Below are positions 35,083 through 43,077 of a DNA stretch of 64,000 nucleotides, in pieces. The stretch is from Actinomycetales bacterium Actino_02 (GTDB lineage: Bacteria; Actinomycetota; Actinomycetes; Propionibacteriales; Propionibacteriaceae). The stretch lies in contig LUYM01000021.1 of the NCBI GenBank assembly GCA_001603275.1, positions 1-64,000 of the forward strand, given 5' to 3'. The notes under the pieces were generated by a model. It was given only the letters and a program-made list of their open reading frames with translations. It was not told where the DNA came from and ran no database searches. How positions within the stretch are numbered: position 1 is the stretch's first letter; each line of letters begins with the position of its first letter. The position numbers and the translations under genes were made by a program.

Positions 35083-35111
35083 ATACTGCCTGCTGATTGC
35101 GTAGATCGCAA
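35083..35111 (-). promoter_or_regulatory. Promoter of the Lrp-family regulator gene
   Basis: On the minus strand TTGCGA (35106-35111) and CAGTAT (35083-35088) are 17 bp apart, the best -35/-10 pair found in the window. The start would fall at or next to GTG 35075. The -35 overlaps the left edge of the palindrome at 35100-35125, so autoregulation is plausible. Confidence 0.55.
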
Positions 35112-35125
35112 GTGCAACATCTACG
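35100..35125. promoter_or_regulatory. Palindromic operator candidate in the lrp/pot divergent region
   Basis: cgtagat (35100-35106) and atctacg (35119-35125) form an inverted repeat with a 12-bp spacer. It lies midway between the regulator and the first binding-protein gene, as expected for an Lrp-family site acting on both. Confidence 0.55.
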
Positions 35126-35200
35126 AAATCCGTGGTAACAGGGGCGAAACAAAGGCGGTTTAGCGTGTTGATTACTGAGCGTCTGAGAAGAGGAGCACCG

Positions 35201-36442
35201 ATGTCCGAGCAACGCGATATCAATGCGCTGACCGCCTCACTGGCTCGTTCGGCACTGACCCGCCGATCGGTGCTCGGTGGCCTGGCCGGCCTCGGCGCCG
35301 CCGGCCTGCTGGCCGCCTGTGGCAGCCCGGGACGCAAGCCCAGTGGTGCGGCGAGTTCGGCAGACGGAACGCCCAGCCCGGCGAAGACGCCGCTGGCCGC
35401 GACCGACCTGTCCGACACCGACAAGGTGGTGAACTGGTCGAACTGGCCGCAGTACATCGACGTCGGCGACAACGGCAACCACCCGACCATCGACGCCTTC
35501 ACCAAGTCGACCGGGATCAAGGTCAACTACAACGAGGACTACAACGACAACGACGAGTTCTTCGCCAAGGTTCGTCCGCTGCTCGAAGCCGGCAAGGACA
35601 CCGGTCGTGACGTCTGGGTGAGCACCGACTGGATGGTGGCCCGGATGATCCGGTTGGGCTACCTGCAGCCCCTGGACAAGGCGAACATCCCGAACGCCGC
35701 CAACCTTGAGTCGACCCTGTCCAATGTGGAGTTCGATCCGGGTCGGGTCTACTCCCTGCCCTGGCAGAGCATCTTCGCCGGCATCGCCTACAACCCGAAG
35801 GCGACCGGTGGCAAGAAGGTCACCACGATGGATCAGTTGCTGCACGACTCGGCGCTGAAGGGCAAGGTCACCTTGCTCACCGAGATGCGCGACACCGTCG
35901 GGCTGGTGATGATGGAGCAGGGCAAGAAGCTGGCCAGCTTCACTGCAGCCGACTTCGCCGACGCGATCGCAGTGCTGCAGGCGGCCAAGGACGCCGGCCA
36001 GATCAAGGGCTTCACCGGTAACGAGTACACCAAGCCGCTGGCATCGGGTGATACCGCAGCCTGTGTGGCCTGGACCGGTGACGTCGTCCAGCTGCGCGCG
36101 GACAACCCGGCGCTGGGCTACGCGCTGCCGGCCACTGGCTTCACCATGTCCTCGGACAACTTCGTGATTCCGGCGATGGCTCAGCACAAGAAGAACGCCG
36201 AGAAGCTGATCAACTACTACTACTCGCCCGAAGTGATGGCGGCGGTGGTCGAGTACGTCAACTATGTCGGCCCGGTGGTCGGGATCAAGGACATCCTGAC
36301 CAAGTCCGACCCGTCCGTGGCCAAGAACGAACTGATCTTCCCGACTGCGGCGACGCTGGCCAATGGCCAGGTCTTCCGCTCGCTGACCGCTGAAGAGGAG
36401 ACCTCTTTCAATCAGCAGTTCCAGACGCTGGTCACTGGCTAG
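35201..36442 (+). CDS. potD: Polyamine ABC transporter substrate-binding lipoprotein (copy 1)
   Basis: The 413-aa product is a PotD/PotF-like binding protein that would capture spermidine or putrescine outside the membrane. An N-terminal RR (21-22) in 'TRRSVLGGLAG' leads to lipobox LAAC (Cys40), so it may be exported by Tat and lipidated. The binding domain begins 'KVVNWSNWPQYIDV' and contains 'STDWMVARMIRLGYL' and 'PALGYALP', as in PotD. ATG 35201 follows agaggag. It is the first gene of a seven- to eight-gene run and is followed after two bases by a close paralogue. Confidence 0.92.
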   Translation: MSEQRDINALTASLARSALTRRSVLGGLAGLGAAGLLAACGSPGRKPSGAASSADGTPSPAKTPLAATDLSDTDKVVNWSNWPQYIDVGDNGNHPTIDAFTKSTGIKVNYNEDYNDNDEFFAKVRPLLEAGKDTGRDVWVSTDWMVARMIRLGYLQPLDKANIPNAANLESTLSNVEFDPGRVYSLPWQSIFAGIAYNPKATGGKKVTTMDQLLHDSALKGKVTLLTEMRDTVGLVMMEQGKKLASFTAADFADAIAVLQAAKDAGQIKGFTGNEYTKPLASGDTAACVAWTGDVVQLRADNPALGYALPATGFTMSSDNFVIPAMAQHKKNAEKLINYYYSPEVMAAVVEYVNYVGPVVGIKDILTKSDPSVAKNELIFPTAATLANGQVFRSLTAEEETSFNQQFQTLVTG

Positions 36443-36444
36443 CG

Positions 36445-37635
36445 ATGTCCTTGACGGCCGGTGGTGGGCTGTCGCGCCGAGGGTTGTTGGCTGGCGCGGC
36501 AGGCCTGGGCGCTGCTGCTGCCCTGAGTGCCTGTGGGGTGGCCGGACGTAACCCGTCCGCCAGCGCCTCGGCCACCAAGACGCCCTCAGTCGCGACCGAC
36601 CTGTCCGACACCGACAAGGTGGTGAACTGGTCGAACTGGCCGCAGTACATCGACGTCGGCAAGGGCGGCAAGCGCCCGACCTTGGACGCGTTCACCAAGT
36701 CCAGCGGGATCACGGTCAACTACAACGAGGACTACAACGACAACGACGAGTTCTTCGCCAAGGTCCGTCCGTTGTTGGAGGCCGGCAAGGACACCGGTCG
36801 TGACCTCTGGGTGAGCACCGACTGGATGGTGGCCCGGATGATCCGGTTGGGCTACCTGGAGCCGCTGGACAAGTCCAACATCCCCAATGTCACCAACCTC
36901 GATCCGAACCTGGCCAACCCGGAGTTCGATCCCGGCTGCACCTACTCGCTGCCCTGGCAGGTGACCTTCGCCGGCATCGCCTACAACCCGAAGGCGACCG
37001 GTGGCAAGAAGGTCACCACGATGGATCAGTTGCTGCACGACCCGGCGCTGAAGGGCAAGGTCACCTTGCTCACCGAGATGCGCGACACCGTCGGACAGCT
37101 GATGATCGAGCAGGGCATCGACATCACGAAGTTCACCGCCGAGCAGTACACCGACGCGATCGCGGTGCTGCAGGCGGCCAAGGATGCCGGCCAGATCAAG
37201 GCCTTCACCGGCAACGACTACACCAAGCCGCTGGCCTCGGGTGACACCGCAGCCTGCCTGGCCTGGACCGGCGACGTCGTCCAACTCAAGGCCGACAACC
37301 CGAGCTTGGGCTACGTCCTACCCGAGAAGGGCTTCTCCGTCGGCTCGGACTGCTTGGTGATCCCGGCGATGGCTCAACACAAGAAGAACGCAGAAAAGCT
37401 CATCAACTACTACTACGACCCGGAGGTGATGGCGGAGGTGGTTGCCTACATCAACTACGTCGGACCAGTGCTTGGCGTGAAGGACGTCCTGGCTAAATCG
37501 GACCCCGAACTGACCAAGAACGAGCTGATCTTCCCCAGCCAGGAGACCCTGGCTCGCGGCCAGATCTTCCGTTCGCTGACCGCGGCCGAGGAGACCTCCT
37601 TCACCGAACAGTTCCAGACTCTGGTGGCAGGCTGA
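36445..37635 (+). CDS. potD: Polyamine ABC transporter substrate-binding lipoprotein (copy 2)
   Basis: This 396-aa protein is a tandem paralogue of its upstream neighbour. Large blocks are identical at protein and DNA level, for example 'TDLSDTDKVVNWSNWPQYIDV' and 'KATGGKKVTTMDQLLHD'. The signal region is shorter (RR at 11-12, LSAC with Cys30), and differences cluster around 'FDPGCTYSLPWQVTF' (copy 1 has 'FDPGRVYSLPWQSIF') and the helix around 'MIEQGIDITKFTAEQY'. Two binding proteins served by one permease suggests two substrates or affinities. It has no ribosome site and is likely coupled to copy 1. Confidence 0.92.
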   Translation: MSLTAGGGLSRRGLLAGAAGLGAAAALSACGVAGRNPSASASATKTPSVATDLSDTDKVVNWSNWPQYIDVGKGGKRPTLDAFTKSSGITVNYNEDYNDNDEFFAKVRPLLEAGKDTGRDLWVSTDWMVARMIRLGYLEPLDKSNIPNVTNLDPNLANPEFDPGCTYSLPWQVTFAGIAYNPKATGGKKVTTMDQLLHDPALKGKVTLLTEMRDTVGQLMIEQGIDITKFTAEQYTDAIAVLQAAKDAGQIKAFTGNDYTKPLASGDTAACLAWTGDVVQLKADNPSLGYVLPEKGFSVGSDCLVIPAMAQHKKNAEKLINYYYDPEVMAEVVAYINYVGPVLGVKDVLAKSDPELTKNELIFPSQETLARGQIFRSLTAAEETSFTEQFQTLVAG

Positions 37636-37636
37636 G

Positions 37637-38734
37637 ATGAGCGAGACGGCAACCCGAAAGGCCTCTGGCGAGCTGCGTTTGGTCGAGCTCGTCCGCACCT
37701 ATGACGAGTTCGTGGCCGTCGACGGGATCGACCTGGACGTCCCGGCCGGCTCCTTCTTCGCCCTGCTCGGGCCGTCCGGTTGTGGGAAGACCACCACGCT
37801 GCGGATGGTGGCCGGTTTGGAGACTCCCACTGCAGGTCGAATCTTCCTAGGCCCCAACGACATCACCAACACCCGGGCCCACCAGCGTCGGGTGAATACG
37901 GTCTTCCAGAGCTACGCGCTGTTCCCACACCTGAACATCATCGACAACGTCGGGTTCGGGCTGCGCCAGCTGAAGGTGGACAACTGGAAGCCCAAGGCCA
38001 TGGCTGCGCTGGAGCTGGTCAAGCTCGCCGACCGGGCCAAGCAGAAGCCGCGCCAGCTCTCCGGTGGCATGCAGCAGCGGGTCGCGCTGGCCCGTGCCAT
38101 CGTCAACGAGCCGGAAGTGCTGCTGCTGGACGAGCCGCTGGGTGCCCTGGACCTCCAGTTGCGTCGTGAGATGCAGATCGAGCTCAAGCGGATCCAGTCC
38201 GAGGTGGGGATCACCTTCATCCACGTCACCCACGACCAGGAGGAGGCCATGACCATGGCCGACACCATCGCGGTGATGCGGGCCGGACGGATCGAGCAGC
38301 TCGGCGCTCCCAGCGACCTCTACGACCGGCCGGCAACCCCATTCGTCGCCAACTTCCTGGGCCAGTCGAACCTGCTGCCCTTCGCCATCGACGGCCAGAC
38401 CGGCGGCTTGGTCAAGGCGCTCAGCCATGGCCACACCTTCCTGGTCCGACCCGACCAGCTGCCGTCCGGAGTGTTGGAAGGCCTGCAGTTGGGGATTCGC
38501 CCGGAGAAGCTGCGGCTGGTCTCCAGTAGTGACCGGACACTGACCAACCGAATGGACGGCGTCGTCAGCGATGTGTCGTTCACCGGCGTGGCCACCACCT
38601 ACCTGGTCCGGATGCCGTGGGACCAGGAGATCACGGTCACCCAGCCCAACGACGGCTCCAACCGAGCCAGGCTGGGGGAGCAGGTGACGCTGGGCTGGGA
38701 TCCCCATCACTCCTTCGTGGTGGGGGCGAGCTGA
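37637..38734 (+). CDS. potA: Polyamine ABC transporter ATP-binding protein
   Basis: The 365-aa product energises polyamine import. It has Walker A GPSGCGKT (45-52), Q-loop 'FQSYALFPH', signature LSGGM (141-145), Walker B LLLDEP (162-167) and H-loop 'VTHDQEEAM'. A C-terminal TOBE domain follows ('LQLGIRPEKLRL'). The ATG lies one base after the previous stop, and its TGA overlaps the next ATG, so it is tightly coupled in the operon. Confidence 0.95.
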   Translation: MSETATRKASGELRLVELVRTYDEFVAVDGIDLDVPAGSFFALLGPSGCGKTTTLRMVAGLETPTAGRIFLGPNDITNTRAHQRRVNTVFQSYALFPHLNIIDNVGFGLRQLKVDNWKPKAMAALELVKLADRAKQKPRQLSGGMQQRVALARAIVNEPEVLLLDEPLGALDLQLRREMQIELKRIQSEVGITFIHVTHDQEEAMTMADTIAVMRAGRIEQLGAPSDLYDRPATPFVANFLGQSNLLPFAIDGQTGGLVKALSHGHTFLVRPDQLPSGVLEGLQLGIRPEKLRLVSSSDRTLTNRMDGVVSDVSFTGVATTYLVRMPWDQEITVTQPNDGSNRARLGEQVTLGWDPHHSFVVGAS

Positions 38735-39645
38735 TGGCCTTCGCGGTGCCGAGCCGGGGCGCCCGGCGGACGGCAAAGGCGCGGCGGGGCTTCGCCACCC
38801 CGCTGATTCTGCTGGCGCCGGCCCTGTTGTGGCTGATTGTGTTCTTCATCGTTCCGACGATCTCGCTGGCGTCCCAGTCGTTGCAGACCGGCGACATCGA
38901 CAACGGCTACGTTCTGACCTGGCATTTCCAGAACTACGCCGACGCCCTGAGCCGGTACTGGTCGCAGTTTGCGCGCTCCTTCGGCTATGCCGCGATCGCC
39001 ACCATCGGCACGCTGATCCTGGGCTACCCGCTGGCCTGGTTTATCGCGCACCGCTCCGGACGGTTCAAGACCATGCTGCTGGTCTTGGTGGTGGCGCCGT
39101 TCTTCACCAACTTCTTGATCCGGACCCTCGCCTGGCTGATCATCCTCACCGACTCCGGTCCGGTGACCGCCTTCTTCCGGGCCACCGGGCTGACCAACCT
39201 GTTGCAGGCGGTGGGCCTCACCGACAACAACTCGCTGCTGTTCTCGCACTTCGCAGTGATCAGCGGCCTGATCTACAACTTCCTGCCGTTCATGGTGCTG
39301 CCGCTGTACAGCTCGATCGAGCGGCTCGACCTGCGCCTGGTGGATGCCGCCGGCGATCTCTACGCCAACGGCTGGAACAAGTTCTGGAAGGTGATTTGGC
39401 CGCTGTCGCTGCCCGGGGTGGTGTCGGGCACGCTGCTCACTTTCATTCCGGCATCCGGCGACTACATCAACTCCAAGCTGCTGGGGAACACCCAGACCGT
39501 GATGATCGGCCAGGTGATCGACTCCCAGTTCCTGCGGGTGCTCAACTATCCGCTGGCTGCGGCTCTTTCGTTCATCCTGATGATCTCGATCATCGTGCTG
39601 GTCGGCGCGTACGTCCGGGCGGCGGGAACTGAGGAGCTGGTCTGA
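38734..39645 (+). CDS. potB: Polyamine ABC transporter permease PotB-like
   Basis: The 303-aa product has six predicted membrane segments and the inner-membrane permease EAA-like loop ('LVDAAGDLYANGWNKFWKVIWPLSLPGVVSG'), which contacts the ATPase. Sequence and order identify it as the PotB partner. Its start overlaps the potA stop, and its stop overlaps the potC start (TGATG), indicating coupled translation. Confidence 0.93.
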   Translation: MAFAVPSRGARRTAKARRGFATPLILLAPALLWLIVFFIVPTISLASQSLQTGDIDNGYVLTWHFQNYADALSRYWSQFARSFGYAAIATIGTLILGYPLAWFIAHRSGRFKTMLLVLVVAPFFTNFLIRTLAWLIILTDSGPVTAFFRATGLTNLLQAVGLTDNNSLLFSHFAVISGLIYNFLPFMVLPLYSSIERLDLRLVDAAGDLYANGWNKFWKVIWPLSLPGVVSGTLLTFIPASGDYINSKLLGNTQTVMIGQVIDSQFLRVLNYPLAAALSFILMISIIVLVGAYVRAAGTEELV

Positions 39646-40436
39646 TGGCGTGGCTTCGACGCAATGTGGTGGTGATCCTGGGCCTGCTGGTGCTGGGCTA
39701 CATCCTGCTGCCGAACATCGTGGTGATGGTGTTCTCCTTCAACAAGCCCACCGGGCGCTACAACTACGAATGGAACCACTTCTCGCTGGACGCCTGGTTG
39801 GACCCGTGCGGCAGCCCGGGCATGTGCGAAGCCCTCGGCCTGAGTATCTGGGTGGCCGTGGTGGCGTCCCTGGTCTCGACAGTGATCGGCACGATGGCCG
39901 CCTTCGCCCTGGGCCGCTACCGGTTCCGCGGACGGGCGTCCACCAACCTGCTGGTCTTCTTGCCGATGGCCACCCCCGAGGTGGTGATGGGCTCCTCGCT
40001 GCTCACCTTGTTCGTGGCCATGGGCATGCAGTCGGGCCAGACCACCATCCTGATCGCGCACATCCTGTTCACCCTCTCGTTCGTGGTGACGACGGTGAAA
40101 GCGCGAGTGGCGTCGTTGGACCCTGCCCTCGAACAGGCCGCCGCCGATCTCTACGCGACGCCGTCGCAGGCCTTCTGGAAGGTCACCTTCCCGCTGGTCG
40201 CGCCCGGTATCGGGGCCGGCGCGCTGCTGGCCTTCGCGCTGAGCTTCGATGACTACATCGTGACGAACTTCAACGCGGGGGCCACAACGGTGACCTTTCC
40301 GATGTATGTATGGGGTGCAGCGCAGCGCGGTACCCCGGTGCAGATCAACGTGATCGGCACCGTCATGTTCCTGGGGGCGGTCGGCATCGTCGGCATCGCC
40401 CAGGCGATTGGCGCGAGAAAGAGAAAGGCTGACTGA
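39645..40436 (+). CDS. potC: Polyamine ABC transporter permease PotC-like
   Basis: The 263-aa product has six membrane segments and the EAA-like loop 'LEQAAADLYATPSQAFWKVTFPLVAPGIGAGAL'. 'FSFNKPTGRYNYEWNHFSLDAWL' near the N-terminus is typical of PotC. It pairs with PotB to form the channel. It overlaps both neighbours by one base. Confidence 0.94.
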   Translation: MAWLRRNVVVILGLLVLGYILLPNIVVMVFSFNKPTGRYNYEWNHFSLDAWLDPCGSPGMCEALGLSIWVAVVASLVSTVIGTMAAFALGRYRFRGRASTNLLVFLPMATPEVVMGSSLLTLFVAMGMQSGQTTILIAHILFTLSFVVTTVKARVASLDPALEQAAADLYATPSQAFWKVTFPLVAPGIGAGALLAFALSFDDYIVTNFNAGATTVTFPMYVWGAAQRGTPVQINVIGTVMFLGAVGIVGIAQAIGARKRKAD

Positions 40437-41680
40437 TGCGCGTCCTCGTTGTCGGGGCCGGAGGAGTGGGCGACGCTGTCGCCCGAATCGCCGCCCGACG
40501 CAGTTTCTTCGAGGTGATGGTGATTGCGGACTACGACCTGGCAAAGGCGCAGGCGACGGTAGCCGCAGCAGAGGCCGCGGGAGGAGGTGGACGATTCCGC
40601 GCCGCCTTCGTCGACGCGTCGGACTCGGCTTCGGTGACCGCATTGGCCCTCGAACACCAGGCGACACACGTGCTCAATGCCGTGGATCCGCGGTTTGTGA
40701 TGCCGATCTTCGATGGGGCCTTCGCCGCCGGGGCCGACTACCTGGACATGGCGATGAGCCTGTCCCACCCGCACCCGTCGGCGCCCTACTCCGAAGTCGG
40801 CGTGAAGCTGGGCGATGAGCAGTTCGCCAAGGCAGCCGAGTGGGAAGCCGCCGGACGGCTGGCTCTGGTCGGGATCGGCGTCGAGCCGGGCCTGTCGGAC
40901 GTCTTCGCCCGCTACGCCGCCGATCACCTGTTCAGCGAGATCGACGAGCTCGGCACCCGCGACGGCGCCAACCTGGTCGTCCGCGACGAGAACGGCGAGG
41001 AGATCTTCGCTCCGTCCTTCTCGATCTGGACCACGATCGAGGAGTGCCTGAACCCGCCGGTGATTCATGAGGCCGGACGTGGCTGGTACACCACACCGCC
41101 GTTCAGCGAGCCGGAAGTGTTCGAGTTCCCCGAGGGGATCGGGCCGGTCGAGTGCGTGAACGTCGAGCACGAGGAAGTGCTGCTGATGCCGCGCTGGGTG
41201 GACGCCAAGCGAGTCACCTTCAAGTACGGCTTGGGCGACGAGTTCATCGGGGTGCTGAAGACGCTGCACGCGCTGGGTCTGGATCGAACCGAGCCGGTAT
41301 CGGTGAAGGGAGTGAAGGTGTCCCCGCGGGACGTGGTGGCCGCCGTGCTTCCCGATCCGGCCACGATCGGCCCCCGGATGACCGGCAAGACCTGTGCCGG
41401 GCTGTGGGTGACCGGGAAGGGCAAGGACGGCCAGCCGCGCCGCACCTACCTGTACCACGTGGTCGACAACGAGTGGGCGATGGCGAACTACGGCGCCCAG
41501 TGCGTGGTCTGGCAGACCGCGATCAACCCGGTGGTAGCCCTGGAGCTGCTGGCCACCGGGGTCTGGTCAGGGGCCGGCGTGCGCGGGCCGGAGTCCTTCG
41601 ACGCCGTGCCCTTCCTAGAACTGCTTGCCGGGGCCGTCCCGGCTGGTTATGACTCGAAGTGGGGGATGGAAGACCGATGA
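40436..41680 (+). CDS. Saccharopine/carboxynorspermidine dehydrogenase-like oxidoreductase
   Basis: The 414-aa product starts with a Rossmann GAGGVG motif (residues 8-13). It continues as a member of the saccharopine dehydrogenase family, most like carboxy(nor)spermidine dehydrogenases in blocks such as 'GIGVEPGLSDVFARYA', 'VTFKYGLGDEFI', 'AAVLPDPATIGPRMTGKT' and 'YLYHVVDNEWAMANYGAQ'. Those enzymes join aspartate semialdehyde to a diamine using NADPH. No carboxynorspermidine decarboxylase gene is nearby, so a catabolic or different condensation role is possible. It lies between potC and gabT with overlapping stops and starts. Confidence 0.8.
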   Translation: MRVLVVGAGGVGDAVARIAARRSFFEVMVIADYDLAKAQATVAAAEAAGGGGRFRAAFVDASDSASVTALALEHQATHVLNAVDPRFVMPIFDGAFAAGADYLDMAMSLSHPHPSAPYSEVGVKLGDEQFAKAAEWEAAGRLALVGIGVEPGLSDVFARYAADHLFSEIDELGTRDGANLVVRDENGEEIFAPSFSIWTTIEECLNPPVIHEAGRGWYTTPPFSEPEVFEFPEGIGPVECVNVEHEEVLLMPRWVDAKRVTFKYGLGDEFIGVLKTLHALGLDRTEPVSVKGVKVSPRDVVAAVLPDPATIGPRMTGKTCAGLWVTGKGKDGQPRRTYLYHVVDNEWAMANYGAQCVVWQTAINPVVALELLATGVWSGAGVRGPESFDAVPFLELLAGAVPAGYDSKWGMEDR

Positions 41681-43011
41681 TCACCCAGCAACGAAAGCTG
41701 GTTACCGAACTACCTGGACCGATCTCGAAGTCGCTGGCACAACGCCGGGTGGCTGCGGTGTCGTCCGCCGTCAGTGGAGGCAGCGACATCTACGTCGCCG
41801 GCGCCGAGGGCGCCATTCTGCTGGACGTCGACGGCAACCAGATCATCGACTTCGGCTCCGGGATCGGCGTCACCTCGGTCGGTCATTCCGCTCCACGGGT
41901 GGTGGCTGCGGTCACTGAGCAGGCGGCGTCCTTCGGGCACACGTGCTTCATGGTCAACCCCTATGAGAACTACATCGAGCTCTGCGAGAAGCTCGCCGAG
42001 GTGACTCCCGGCGACTTCGAGAAGCGCTCGGTGCTGCTCAACTCAGGTGCCGAGGCGGTCGAGAACGCCGTGAAGATCGCTCGCGCCTACACCGGCCGCC
42101 AGGCTGTGGTGGTCTTCGATCACGCCTACCACGGACGGACCAACCTGACCATGGCGATGACCGCGAAGGTCTCGCCCTACAAGGATGGCTTCGGGCCATT
42201 CGCGCCGGAGATCTACCGGGTCGGGATGGCCTACCCGTACCGTTGGCCGACCGGTCCGGAGAACTGTGCCGAGGAGGCCTTCGCCGACTTCGTCAAGCAG
42301 GTGCACATCCAGGTGGGTGAGCAGCATGTTGCCGCCGTGGTGCTGGAGCCTATTCAGGGTGAGGGTGGCTTCATCGTCCCCGCCCCCGGCTTCTTGGCCA
42401 AGCTCGTCGACTGGTGCCACGAGAACGGCGTGGTATTCATCGCCGACGAGGTGCAAAGCGGCTTCTGCCGTACCGGTGCCTGGTTCGCCGTGGAGCACGA
42501 GGGGATCGTCCCCGACCTGATCACGACCGCGAAGGCTCTGGGCGGCGGCTTGCCGATCGCCGCGGTGACCGGACGGGCAGAGATCATGGACGCGCCGGTC
42601 CCTGGTGGGCTGGGCGGCACCTTCGGCGGCAACCCGCTGTCGTGTGCGGCTGCGCTGGCTGCCATCGAGACCATGGAGGCCGAGGACCTGCCGGCCAAGG
42701 CCCGGCGGATCGGCGAGGTGCTGTCGAGTCGGCTCACCGCACTCGCGGAGCAGTTCCCGCAGATCGGTGAGGTGCGTGGTCGCGGCGCCATGATGGCCAT
42801 CGAGATCGTCGTCCCGGACGGCTCCAAGACGCCGGACCCCGCCCTGACCAAGGCGGTGGTGGCCACCTGCATCCGACATGGCGTGGCCATGCTGAGTTGT
42901 GGCAGCTTCGGCAATGTGATCCGGATGCTGCCGCCACTGGTCAGTGACATCTCACTGATCGAGGACGCCATGGACGTCCTGGCTGAGGCCTTCGCTGAAG
43001 CGATCGGCTGA
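41677..43011 (+). CDS. gabT: 4-aminobutyrate aminotransferase
   Basis: GabT converts GABA and 2-oxoglutarate to succinate semialdehyde and glutamate. The 444-aa class III aminotransferase has 'LLNSGAEAVENAVKIAR', 'VFDHAYHGRTNLTMAMTAK', 'FIADEVQSGFCRTG' and PLP-binding Lys286 ('TTAKALGGGLP'). ATG 41677 overlaps the preceding stop by four bases. gabD follows after 66 bases that contain a hairpin. Confidence 0.94.
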   Translation: MITQQRKLVTELPGPISKSLAQRRVAAVSSAVSGGSDIYVAGAEGAILLDVDGNQIIDFGSGIGVTSVGHSAPRVVAAVTEQAASFGHTCFMVNPYENYIELCEKLAEVTPGDFEKRSVLLNSGAEAVENAVKIARAYTGRQAVVVFDHAYHGRTNLTMAMTAKVSPYKDGFGPFAPEIYRVGMAYPYRWPTGPENCAEEAFADFVKQVHIQVGEQHVAAVVLEPIQGEGGFIVPAPGFLAKLVDWCHENGVVFIADEVQSGFCRTGAWFAVEHEGIVPDLITTAKALGGGLPIAAVTGRAEIMDAPVPGGLGGTFGGNPLSCAAALAAIETMEAEDLPAKARRIGEVLSSRLTALAEQFPQIGEVRGRGAMMAIEIVVPDGSKTPDPALTKAVVATCIRHGVAMLSCGSFGNVIRMLPPLVSDISLIEDAMDVLAEAFAEAIG

Positions 43012-43031
43012 GCAAGACTGAGATCGTGACG

Positions 43032-43055
43032 CCCGGGCGGTTTCGGCTGCCCGGG
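43032..43055 (+). terminator. Intercistronic hairpin between gabT and gabD
   Basis: cccgggc (43032-43038) pairs with gcccggg (43049-43055) around ggtttcggct. No T-run follows. It may stabilise or partly terminate the message before gabD, which has its own ribosome site. Confidence 0.45.
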
Positions 43056-43077
43056 TGACGAACAAGAGAGGACTGCG

